From Oscillospiraceae bacterium (lineage in GTDB: Bacteria > Bacillota > Clostridia > Oscillospirales > Ruminococcaceae), in the NCBI GenBank assembly GCA_017544185.1, contig JAFYEQ010000323.1, positions 1 to 12,896 on the forward strand: a DNA stretch of 12,896 nucleotides. The letters are read 5' to 3'. Positions 7,278-12,896 of the stretch are shown here, in pieces. A model generated the notes under the pieces. The model did not search any database and was not told the origin of the DNA. It was given only the letters and a program-made list of their open reading frames with translations. A program made the translations under genes and the position numbers. The stretch's first letter is position 1; every line of letters begins with the position of its first letter.

Positions 7278-7313
7278 GGGACAAGGGACGAGGAGCGCAG
7301 TTGCTAGAGACAA
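7278..7313. repeat. Composite heptad repeat, diverged copy
   Basis: GGGACAA (7278-7284) and GGGACGA (7285-7291) are followed by one hairpin arm GCAGTTGC (7297-7304) and a further GAGACAA (7307-7313). The second arm GCAACTGC is missing. The parts are those of the elements at 2161-2213 and 11380-11424 in a different order, consistent with a decayed or rearranged copy. Confidence 0.55.
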
Positions 7314-7433
7314 ACAAGATATAGTGGGGCGGGAGGTCTCCCACAGTTCCAAGCCTGTTGTGTGATGTGCATAGATCTGTGAAGGGACGTATCGGCCTTG
7401 ATCATGCATATTGTAGAATGCGATATGAAGTAG
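7314..7433. other. Gene-free stretch between operons
   Basis: No convincing gene is seen. The only structure is a small palindrome GGGAG-GT-CTCCC at 7331-7342, which can alternatively pair as GTGGG/CCCAC (7324-7328 and 7340-7344). The stretch lies between a decayed repeat and the promoter of the second operon. Confidence 0.5.
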
Positions 7434-7463
7434 TTGACAAGGCGATATATATCATGTTATAAT
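7434..7463 (+). promoter_or_regulatory. Extended -10 promoter of the second operon
   Basis: TTGACA (7434-7439) and TATAAT (7458-7463) match consensus exactly with an 18-bp spacer. TG at 7455-7456 gives an extended -10. Transcription would start near 7470, leaving a leader of about 70 nt before the CPBP gene at 7542. The leader has no obvious riboswitch or attenuator. Confidence 0.8.
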
Positions 7464-7541
7464 ATACTTCGTAAAGAGAGGCATATACACCCTACTGTCC
7501 GACAGAGGATCGGGCTGCGGTGATGCTGATGGAGGTAAACT

Positions 7542-8321
7542 ATGGAAAAGAACTGGACACCGGGAAGCAAGGCATTCAGAGATCATCTGATCATCACGTT
7601 CCCCATTATGATCGTCTGCTGGGGGCTGTGTGTCATCTTAGGTCTGAACGGGATCACCAAGGCGGATCATGCGTGGATCAACCTTCCATATGTCATTGGG
7701 GCATTCTCGACCACTATCGCCTCGTATATCGCTCTGAAGAAGAACGGCGAGGTAAAGGGCTTCAAGGAGTGGCTCAAGAACGTGTTCGACGTGAAGCAGA
7801 GCGTATGGTCATATGCGGCAGTCATCGCGCTCGTTGCGGTCGATACTCTGGTATTGTGCCTGTCGGGAGGCTTTACGATGGCCGCTCCCGTATACATGAT
7901 CATACTTATGCTCCCCATCATGCTCATCGGTGGTGGGCTTGAAGAGGCAGGCTGGCGGTATATCACGTTCCCCTGGCTGGAAAAGAAGTTCGGCTTCATG
8001 CCGGCAGCTCTGATAATGGGGCTGATCTGGGCGCTGTGGCATCTGCCCCTGTTCTTCATCCCCGGTGTGAACCAGTACGGAGAAAATTTCTTTGCGTTCA
8101 TTTTCGGCTGTATCGCGCTCAGCTTTATGTTAGGTGCGATAAGAAAGATAACGGGCAGCGTGTGGCTTTGCGTGATGATGCATATGCTCACAAATGCTGT
8201 TCCCGTGTCGATCGGATATGATTTCTACGGTGTAAGAGCACAGCTCATCACAATGATCGTTATGGCAGCCGTAACGACCGTATGGGTGACGCTGGCGAAG
8301 AAAAAGAGAGTTTGTGAATAA
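7542..8321 (+). CDS. CPBP (CAAX/Abi) family intramembrane metalloprotease
   Basis: This 259-residue protein has about seven hydrophobic segments. All three CPBP motifs are visible: EEAGWR (Glu134, Glu135, Arg139), W-A-L-W-H with His167 in LIWALWHLP, and His214 in VMMHMLTNA. In this family the Glu and His residues bind the catalytic zinc inside the membrane. Bacterial members are linked to bacteriocin self-immunity, peptide pheromone maturation or membrane-protein cleavage, and which applies here is not evident. GGAGG lies 7 nt before the ATG, and the strong promoter at 7434 makes this the first gene of its operon. The next gene starts 8 nt after its stop. Confidence 0.92.
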   Translation: MEKNWTPGSKAFRDHLIITFPIMIVCWGLCVILGLNGITKADHAWINLPYVIGAFSTTIASYIALKKNGEVKGFKEWLKNVFDVKQSVWSYAAVIALVAVDTLVLCLSGGFTMAAPVYMIILMLPIMLIGGGLEEAGWRYITFPWLEKKFGFMPAALIMGLIWALWHLPLFFIPGVNQYGENFFAFIFGCIALSFMLGAIRKITGSVWLCVMMHMLTNAVPVSIGYDFYGVRAQLITMIVMAAVTTVWVTLAKKKRVCE

Positions 8322-8329
8322 GGATCGGT

Positions 8330-8761
8330 ATGATGCTGATATGTTTTATAATGATCGCAGTGACTATAGGTGCGGTCGCGTCAGTGCAGTTCATGAAGGC
8401 TAAGGAGATAAAGGAGCTGAAGGACAGATGCCTTTTGCAGGTGCCTGCGGAATGCACTTTCCTGTATGAGAAGATCTGGAGAAAGAAGACCTACGTCAAT
8501 GTCCGATATACCTTTGAGTATAACGGAGAGACCTACCGCGGCAGCAATACCATATGGGGACGCAAATGGAGCTGCCCTGTGGAGCCGGGAGATATGGTGT
8601 GGCTGTACGTAAACACCGACTGTCTCCCCGATGATATATACGACCCTGCTGCAGACAGAGAGCTGCATATGTGCAGGGTAAGAGGCTTGTTGATCCTGCT
8701 GCTGATCATCCCCCCGGCGCTGACGCTGCTGGTGCCGGACATGATGCAGTGGCTGTTATAG
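8330..8761 (+). CDS. DUF3592-like membrane protein
   Basis: The protein has 143 residues, with a membrane segment at each end (about 2-22 and 118-138) and a soluble domain between. The central VNVRYTFEYNGETYRGSNT (about 56-74) and the PVEPGDMVWLYVNTD stretch (about 83-97) follow the pattern of DUF3592 proteins, a small beta-rich domain between two membrane helices. Function unknown. Tandem ATG codons occur at 8330 and 8333; AGGA lies 5 and 8 nt upstream respectively, so the second may be used. It lies between the CPBP and NUDIX genes in one transcription unit. Confidence 0.75.
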   Translation: MMLICFIMIAVTIGAVASVQFMKAKEIKELKDRCLLQVPAECTFLYEKIWRKKTYVNVRYTFEYNGETYRGSNTIWGRKWSCPVEPGDMVWLYVNTDCLPDDIYDPAADRELHMCRVRGLLILLLIIPPALTLLVPDMMQWLL

Positions 8762-8769
8762 GAGGAGCT

Positions 8770-9294
8770 ATGGAACGACTGTTCATGCTGGATGCAAAGG
8801 ACTACGACGAGGGCATGCCCGAGATATCCCGCACAGCTGTAAGGGCTGTGATATCCATCGAGGATGAGCTGCTGTGCATAGAGGACAAGACAGGGGGCGT
8901 GAAGCTCCCCGGCGGAGGTCAGGAGGACGGCGAGGACGACCTCACCACGCTGGCAAGGGAGATACGCGAGGAGACGGGTCACGCTCTGATACCCTCCTCT
9001 GTAGTGCCCTTCGGCTATGTGGAGGAGAAGAGGCTGACCGTAGAGGGCGACAGGATATGGCATCATACCAGCAGGATATATTTCTGCGAGGTGTCCTCCG
9101 AGCGCACGGAAACATCACTGTCGGAGCAGGAGAAGAGCTGCAGCATGCACTTTGGCATGTATACCATAGAGGATGCTGTGGAACGCAACAGGCGGCTCTT
9201 AGGCGCAGAGGGCGCCTATGCATGGGCAAGGCGCGAATATGAGACGATGCTCAGGATCAAAGATCATATGGAGCGCACGGGAGGACATATATGA
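8770..9294 (+). CDS. NUDIX hydrolase
   Basis: This 174-residue protein hydrolyses a nucleoside diphosphate linked to another moiety; the substrate cannot be told. The Nudix box spans residues 49-71 with Gly49, Glu55 and the REIREETG core at 63-70, matching GX5EX7REUXEEXG, and it has the metal-binding Glu residues. The last, usually hydrophobic, position is His71. The ATG at 8770 is chosen because AGGAGG lies immediately upstream, although the frame is open further upstream. The C-terminal part (about 115-174) is helical. Its stop overlaps the next gene's ATG by 4 bp. A soluble housekeeping-type hydrolase is out of character among membrane proteins and may act on a signalling nucleotide. Confidence 0.9.
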   Translation: MERLFMLDAKDYDEGMPEISRTAVRAVISIEDELLCIEDKTGGVKLPGGGQEDGEDDLTTLAREIREETGHALIPSSVVPFGYVEEKRLTVEGDRIWHHTSRIYFCEVSSERTETSLSEQEKSCSMHFGMYTIEDAVERNRRLLGAEGAYAWARREYETMLRIKDHMERTGGHI

Positions 9295-10028
9295 CAGACG
9301 ATAACAAGAGCAGATCGTTGCTCCCGTATCTGCTGCCTGTGCGGTGCGTGGTGTTCCCGCTGATATTTATCATCGGGGCCGCGTTGACACAACGCGCGGT
9401 AGAGGACATCAGCAACTGGTGGTCTGTGGCAGCGACCATAGTGAACATACTGACCATAGCTCTGCTGGTAGTGATGGCAGGACGTGAGGGCATGGGCTAC
9501 AAGGAGCTTATAGACCTGAAGAAGGGACAGACTCCTGTAAAGAAGGCCATACCGCTGATCATCGGCTTCGTGGCGGTGGGCATGGGCGGCATGTACGGCG
9601 CAGGGCTCCTGTGTTACGGTTCGCTGATGCCTGCAGTGTCCCTTAAGATGATAGCACCCATACCCGCTGTGCCGGCGGTGATCAATGTGCTGCTCCTTCC
9701 CGTGACTACTGCGCTGGCGGAGGACGGGCTGTATCTGGGCTGCGGCGCAGGACGCATAGGGAACAAGTATGCATCCGTGATCGTGCCTGCGCTGTTCTAT
9801 ACCCTGCAGCACTGCTTCATACCGACCATATTCGACGGAGGGTATATGGCATACCGTGCTCTGTCCTTCCTTCCCCTGACGGTGCTGTTCTGTGTATGGT
9901 ACAGAAAGAGCAGGGATCCTCTCCCCGCCATGATCGCACATGTGATATTGGATCTTGCCACTGCGGGGAGCATCCTCTCCACCTCGGTGATCCCCGGGGC
10001 ATATGAGCAGATGGAGGCCATGATGTGA
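9291..10028 (+). CDS. CPBP-like membrane protein with altered first motif
   Basis: The protein has 245 residues and about seven membrane segments. The CPBP layout is recognisable: motif 1 reads LAEDGLYLG (about residues 142-150) where active proteases have EExxxR, so the second Glu is Asp and the Arg is Leu. Motif 2 is FYTLQH (about 164-169) and motif 3 is MIAHVILDLA (about 211-220). The metal-binding His residues are retained. It may be a divergent active member or a non-catalytic relative. It overlaps the NUDIX gene by 4 bp (ATGA) with GGGAGGA upstream. Having two CPBP proteins in one operon suggests a pair, perhaps enzyme and partner. Confidence 0.75.
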   Translation: MTDDNKSRSLLPYLLPVRCVVFPLIFIIGAALTQRAVEDISNWWSVAATIVNILTIALLVVMAGREGMGYKELIDLKKGQTPVKKAIPLIIGFVAVGMGGMYGAGLLCYGSLMPAVSLKMIAPIPAVPAVINVLLLPVTTALAEDGLYLGCGAGRIGNKYASVIVPALFYTLQHCFIPTIFDGGYMAYRALSFLPLTVLFCVWYRKSRDPLPAMIAHVILDLATAGSILSTSVIPGAYEQMEAMM

Positions 10029-10360
10029 TGAAGGACACCGAGAGAAAGTACATGATCGTCACTATAGTGCCGGCGCTGGCGGTCACGTTCATGATGATCA
10101 CGGGGCTCCCTGTGGGTCTGCTGATACCCCGGCAGCAGATATCAGATCTGTCGGAGTTCGTCATACCTGTGGGTCTTGATCATTTACTTTGCATCGTGAC
10201 GATATTCGCAGTGCTCGGGATATGCAAGACAGAGCTGCGGCCTAAGATCACACGAGAAGGGCTGTCGGACGGTATCAGGAAGACCCTGCCCGTATTCGCG
10301 CTGATCCTGATCGTATGTGTATACAGCTTCGTCAAGACAAGGGAGCTGGACAGGACATGA
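10028..10360 (+). CDS. Small membrane protein, possible CPBP N-terminal remnant
   Basis: This is a 110-residue protein with about three hydrophobic stretches (9-32, 50-66 and 87-102). No family was recognised with certainty. The segment KTELRPKITREGLSDGIRKTLPV (about 68-90) resembles the region before the catalytic part of CPBP proteins, so it may be the surviving N-terminal piece of a third copy. The stop and start overlap with the preceding gene (TGATG). An in-frame GTG at 10025 is an alternative start, and GGAGG at 10013-10017 could serve either. It is followed after 38 bp by hydrolase 3. Confidence 0.6.
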   Translation: MKDTERKYMIVTIVPALAVTFMMITGLPVGLLIPRQQISDLSEFVIPVGLDHLLCIVTIFAVLGICKTELRPKITREGLSDGIRKTLPVFALILIVCVYSFVKTRELDRT

Positions 10361-10398
10361 TCATGGGGTCATAAGCTTTACCGAAAGGGACGATGAAA

Positions 10399-11364
10399 AT
10401 GAAAAAGGCGCTGAAGATCATAGGGAAAGTGCTGCTCGGCTTTTTGATACTGGATATCATGATAGTCCTGATCATGTTCGTGTACGGTCGGATCATGCTC
10501 AGCAAAGAGGACAAGCTCCTTGAGAGCTATCCGGGGCAGCTCGTAGAGGTCCATGGTCATAATATGAACGTATTCGTTGAAGGCGAAGGAACGCATACTC
10601 TCGTATTCCTGGCTCCTTCCGGGGATACCTCACCTGCTATCACATTCAAGCCGCTGTACAGTAAGCTTTCCGATGGATATAGGGTAGCCGTCGTTGAGAA
10701 ATTCGGGTATGGCATGAGCGATATCGTGGATACCGAAAGAGACTATGAGACCATGGTGGATGAATGCAGGACCGCTCTTGAAAAGGCAGGCGTGGATGCA
10801 CCGTATATACTGTGTCCCTATTCAAAGTCGGGCATAGATACCTTGATATGGGCGCAGAGATATCCTGATGAGGTAGAGGCCATAGTCAGCATAGATATGG
10901 CATTTCCGGAGCATTTTGACAAAATGGGGATAGACACGAAGGATCTTAAGACCACCACAACAGTTATGGGTATCGCAAGGGCAACAGGGATCATCAGACT
11001 GTTCGTTCCGGACAGTGAGTTTTCACCGCTCCATACGAAAGAGGATATCGCTCTTGAACGTGCGCTCGTATGCCGCAAGTTCGGGAACCATATCATAAAT
11101 TATGATGAGATCGTTACACTCCCTGATGCGTGTGAACTTATAAAAAGCGACCCATTTCCAGATAAGCCTATGCTTCTTTTCCTTACAAATGGTGTCACGG
11201 AAATGGATACAGAAACATGGCAGGAGATCGCACACAGCTATGCTGATGATCTTGAAGTGAAAACTTTTACAGCGTTTGACTGCACACACTATGAGATCAT
11301 CGATAAAGAGTCGGAACAGATGGCGCAGGATATCAAAGAGTTCATTGACGAGATAGGGGACTGA
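10399..11364 (+). CDS. Membrane-anchored alpha/beta hydrolase, paralogue 3
   Basis: The protein has 321 residues. The ATG at 10399 is chosen over 10393 because AAGGGA lies 8 nt upstream and the resulting MKKALKIIGK matches paralogue 1. It has one membrane segment (about 10-30), then the hydrolase fold: EKFGYGMSD (100-108), elbow CPYSKSG with Ser142, Asp166 in VSIDM, and His297 in DCTHY. Two usual positions differ: the elbow has Tyr where the others have His, and the strand-7 acid is Asn264 (FLTNG). Asp166 is thus the only conserved acid candidate. It is the last gene of the second operon. Its last 342 bp are overlapped on the opposite strand by the extended PHP frame, with no terminator between, so antisense transcription is expected. 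Confidence 0.9.
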   Translation: MKKALKIIGKVLLGFLILDIMIVLIMFVYGRIMLSKEDKLLESYPGQLVEVHGHNMNVFVEGEGTHTLVFLAPSGDTSPAITFKPLYSKLSDGYRVAVVEKFGYGMSDIVDTERDYETMVDECRTALEKAGVDAPYILCPYSKSGIDTLIWAQRYPDEVEAIVSIDMAFPEHFDKMGIDTKDLKTTTTVMGIARATGIIRLFVPDSEFSPLHTKEDIALERALVCRKFGNHIINYDEIVTLPDACELIKSDPFPDKPMLLFLTNGVTEMDTETWQEIAHSYADDLEVKTFTAFDCTHYEIIDKESEQMAQDIKEFIDEIGD

Positions 11365-12246
11365 TATCGATGATCGAGAGGGACAAGAGACAAGGGACAA
11401 GGGACAAGAGATGCAACTGCTGATACTACTTCCTGACCTATGTATAGACGAGAAATACGCCTGAAAGCCATCGTATACGGCTTTCGGGCGGAGAGATCGT
11501 CTATACATAGAGGAAGAAATAGTATTATACCGCTCCTCCAGCTCTGATACAGAGTGGGCGTCAAGGCCTGTGATGCGCTCCATATGGGTCGGCACCATAT
11601 CCCAGAACTCCTGCCTGTACATACCGCACTCCATGGAGGAGAGGTCGAGCTCAAGAGGCATATGTGCCCTGTCGGCTGCGGATATGATCTCACTGGCTGC
11701 CGTCGCCATATCCTCCGTCCAGTCGGTACACTGGCGGTATATCCTGTCGGGGTGGGCGACCGCGGAGAAACGACCGCTCTCTATGCCCTGCACTGTGGCT
11801 CCTCCCAGCAGCCTGTACTCCCTGCGGATCAGCTCGTCTTTGTCGAGGGAGAAGGAATATGCAGGAGGATCGGATCCGATCTGCGCCATATGCTGTCCCA
11901 GCAGCAGATATTCTATGCCCATATCTTTTGTGAGCATAGTATACAGTCCCTGCTCGTCATAGGTCGGGAAGTACTCGGCTTCCAGCCCTATGTGTATATC
12001 TATGTCGGGGTATCTGTCTCTCAGCCCGCGAAGGGTGCTGACATACTCTCCAAGCTCGTCCCAGCCCATCCTGTTACCGAAGGGGTCGCCCGGGAAGGGA
12101 CAGTGATCGGTGAACCAGATCTCCGATGCCCCCAGCTCCATCGCCTTGACCACATACGCATCATCAGGCACGTTCTCGGCGTGCCTGCATCTGTATGTAT
12201 GCACATGGAACGCTCTCGCGGCAGCATTATCGCATATCACAGCCAC
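11023..12246 (-). CDS. PHP-domain phosphoesterase (histidinol-phosphatase-like) with aberrant C-terminal extension
   Basis: PHP-family metal-dependent phosphoesterases related to HisK hydrolyse histidinol phosphate or similar phosphate esters in the cytoplasm. Metal-ligand motifs are all present: FHVHTYRCRHAE (His14, His16, His22), WFTDHCPF (His48), LEAEYFP (Glu89), LLGQHM (His119), VAHPDR (His165) and GLDAHS (Asp229, His231). The family normally ends soon after the last motif, giving roughly 240-280 residues. Here the frame continues to 407: residues about 240-275 are translated foldback element, about 276-291 heptad repeat, and about 295-407 antisense of hydrolase 3. The native stop seems to have been lost. 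The start is GTG at 12246, overlapping the GNAT stop by 10 bp; GTG at 12240 is an alternative. It is the last gene of a minus-strand operon. Without histidine-pathway neighbours, the exact substrate is uncertain. Confidence 0.8.
   Translation of the reverse strand: MAVICDNAAARAFHVHTYRCRHAENVPDDAYVVKAMELGASEIWFTDHCPFPGDPFGNRMGWDELGEYVSTLRGLRDRYPDIDIHIGLEAEYFPTYDEQGLYTMLTKDMGIEYLLLGQHMAQIGSDPPAYSFSLDKDELIRREYRLLGGATVQGIESGRFSAVAHPDRIYRQCTDWTEDMATAASEIISAADRAHMPLELDLSSMECGMYRQEFWDMVPTHMERITGLDAHSVSELEERYNTISSSMYRRSLRPKAVYDGFQAYFSSIHRSGSSISSCISCPLSLVSCPSRSSISVPYLVNELFDILRHLFRLFIDDLIVCAVKRCKSFHFKIISIAVCDLLPCFCIHFRDTICKEKKHRLIWKWVAFYKFTRIRECNDLIIIYDMVPELAAYERTFKSDILFRMER
11380..11424. repeat. Composite heptad repeat: four GRGACAA units plus GCAACTGC arm
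   Basis: GGGACAA, GAGACAA, GGGACAA, GGGACAA run without interruption (11380-11407), then GAGATGCAACTGCTGA, sharing a 20-mer with the minus strand of 2161-2213 and GATGCAACTGCTGA with 3908-3921. The matching second arm GCAGTTGC is absent; instead the foldback element at 11421-11527 begins. Minus-strand reading of the PHP frame passes through it as a Ser/Cys/Pro-rich peptide. Confidence 0.7.
11421..11527. repeat. 107-bp foldback element
   Basis: Arms of 14 bp (11438-11451 CTATGTATAGACGA and 11497-11510 TCGTCTATACATAG) are perfect inverted repeats. A 6/6 purine-rich internal loop (GAAATA opposite GAGAGA) separates them from an inner 12-bp stem (11458-11469/11479-11490, one G-U) with a 9-nt loop. 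Outside, TGATACTACTTCC (11421-11433) and AGGAAGAAATAGTATTA (11511-11527) are also complementary with small gaps. The fold is a long hairpin on either strand and resembles a MITE-like or palindromic repeat unit. No T-run follows on either side. Confidence 0.7.
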
Positions 12247-12653
12247 AGATCCATCCCCGCTCCCGATATATCATTAGGTCTCGACACGAAGCCGAAGCGC
12301 TCGTAGAAGCTCTCCCTGTCGAGATCTGCCAGCAGATGGATCTTGATCTGCCAGCCCTCCTTCTTCTCGGCTCTGAGCTTGTCTATAAGACGTTGCACCA
12401 TCATGGTCGCCAGTTGGTGATGACGGTGCTTTTCGGTCACTGCCACGTCTGTGAGGTATGCGCAATAGCTGCCGTCCCACAGGAGCCGTGCAATGCCTAC
12501 GGTCTCGCCCTCGTACTTTACGGCGATGTTCGCATACGCATTGTCCAGCCCTGCCTGTGCTTCCTCTCTCGGCAGCGCCTTGAAGCCTACCTCGTCACGC
12601 AGCCGCTGATAGTCATCCACATCCAGCTCATCGGTGAATATATATTCAGCCAT
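12237..12653 (-). CDS. GNAT-family N-acetyltransferase
   Basis: This 138-residue protein has the usual length of a one-domain GNAT enzyme that transfers acetyl from acetyl-CoA to an amine. The core runs from IAVKYEGETVGIARLLWDG (about 43-61) through YLTDVAVTEKHRHHQLATMMVQRLI (about 65-89) to FYERFGFVSRP (about 116-126), which are strands 2-4, motif A and motif B. The acetyl-CoA loop normally reads Q/RxxGxG/A; here it is HRHHQLA, so the key glycine is missing. It may be weakened or use an altered loop. The ATG is preceded by AAGGAG. It overlaps the upstream gene by 8 bp and the PHP gene by 10 bp, so the three are co-transcribed. The substrate is unknown. Confidence 0.85.
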   Translation of the reverse strand: MAEYIFTDELDVDDYQRLRDEVGFKALPREEAQAGLDNAYANIAVKYEGETVGIARLLWDGSYCAYLTDVAVTEKHRHHQLATMMVQRLIDKLRAEKKEGWQIKIHLLADLDRESFYERFGFVSRPNDISGAGMDLWL

Positions 12654-12896
12654 CGTTCTTTCTCCTTCTTTTGCTTATCATCTTGCTGATGACGATGTAT
12701 ATGATATCGAATACCGCGGATATGCACATCATCAGCAGGTATACCAGATCTTCCAGTCCGCCGCCCGCTAAGGCATCTATCCCCCGTATGGTCCTGCCCA
12801 AAGGTCTCCCGAGCATATCATAGGCCTCGTAGCCTATGAAAAAGATACGGGCGAAGTGCAGGAGCGCTCTCAGGAAGAGCGCGAAGAAAAAGCAAA
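12646..12896 (-). CDS. C-terminal part of a membrane protein
   Basis: About 83 codons are visible, open to the window edge. They read a hydrophobic stretch (FFFALFLRALLHFARIFFIG), a polar loop (YEAYDMLGRPLGRTIRG), a second hydrophobic stretch (LVYLLMMCISAVFDIIYIVI) and a basic end (SKMISKRRRKNDG). This looks like the last two membrane helices of a small integral protein with a cytoplasmic C-terminus. No family was recognised. The stop lies inside the start of the GNAT gene (ATGGCTGA), so it is the upstream partner in that operon. Confidence 0.7.
   Translation of the reverse strand, partial: CFFFALFLRALLHFARIFFIGYEAYDMLGRPLGRTIRGIDALAGGGLEDLVYLLMMCISAVFDIIYIVISKMISKRRRKNDG

Noticed and set aside
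8671..8769. Upstream extension of the NUDIX gene to an earlier start within the DUF3592-like gene
   Set aside because: AGGAGG at 8760-8766 sits right before the ATG at 8770, the upstream residues overlap the preceding gene in another frame, and they match nothing in the NUDIX fold.
11380..11414. Regularly repeated units suggesting a CRISPR array
   Set aside because: The units are only 7 bp and contiguous with no spacers; no cas gene is nearby.
11421..11527. Inverted repeats as the ends of an insertion sequence
   Set aside because: Only about 45 bp separate the 14-bp arms, so there is no room for a transposase. A non-autonomous or foldback element is the most that can be said.

Overview
The window looks like chromosomal DNA of a Ruminococcus-like gut or rumen Firmicute (Oscillospiraceae). 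This is inferred from a secreted GH5 glycanase, strong Shine-Dalgarno sites (AGGAGG/GGAGAG) before most genes, near-consensus sigma-A promoters, heavy use of ATA and AGG codons at about half G+C, and protein styles familiar from that group. No RNA gene, CRISPR array, IS transposase or phage gene was seen.

Layout. (1) 1-93, minus: the first 31 codons of an unidentified, possibly signalling, protein behind a perfect consensus promoter. (2) 374-2074, minus: a secreted GH5 enzyme whose barrel appears interrupted by an inserted domain. (3) 2218-7211, plus: a probable operon divergent from the GH5 gene: TetR-family regulator, membrane-anchored alpha/beta hydrolase 1, polytopic S41 protease-like protein, alpha/beta hydrolase 2 and a small lipoprotein. 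Overlaps and short gaps link the genes, except for a 64-bp gap holding a hairpin repeat. (4) 7434-11364, plus: a second operon with its own extended -10 promoter: CPBP intramembrane protease, DUF3592-like membrane protein, NUDIX hydrolase, a CPBP-like protein with an altered first motif, a 110-residue membrane protein, and alpha/beta hydrolase 3. (5) 12896-11023, minus: an operon running toward the second one: C-terminal end of a membrane protein, a GNAT acetyltransferase, and a PHP-family phosphoesterase that runs without a stop through a repeat cluster into the antisense strand of hydrolase 3.

How it fits together. Regions 3 and 4 carry three close paralogues of an N-terminally anchored alpha/beta hydrolase. 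They are interleaved with membrane-embedded or membrane-tethered protease families (S41, two CPBP) and a lipoprotein. Most products would sit in or outside the membrane, which suggests an envelope-facing processing, detoxification or immunity function under TetR control. The substrate is not evident.

The gene-free stretches hold a dispersed family of small repeats: heptad arrays of the GGGACAA type joined to an 8-bp inverted repeat GCAACTGC/GCAGTTGC. There is also a separate 107-bp foldback element at the 3' end of the PHP gene. These repeats, and their effect on the PHP reading frame, are the most unusual things seen here.
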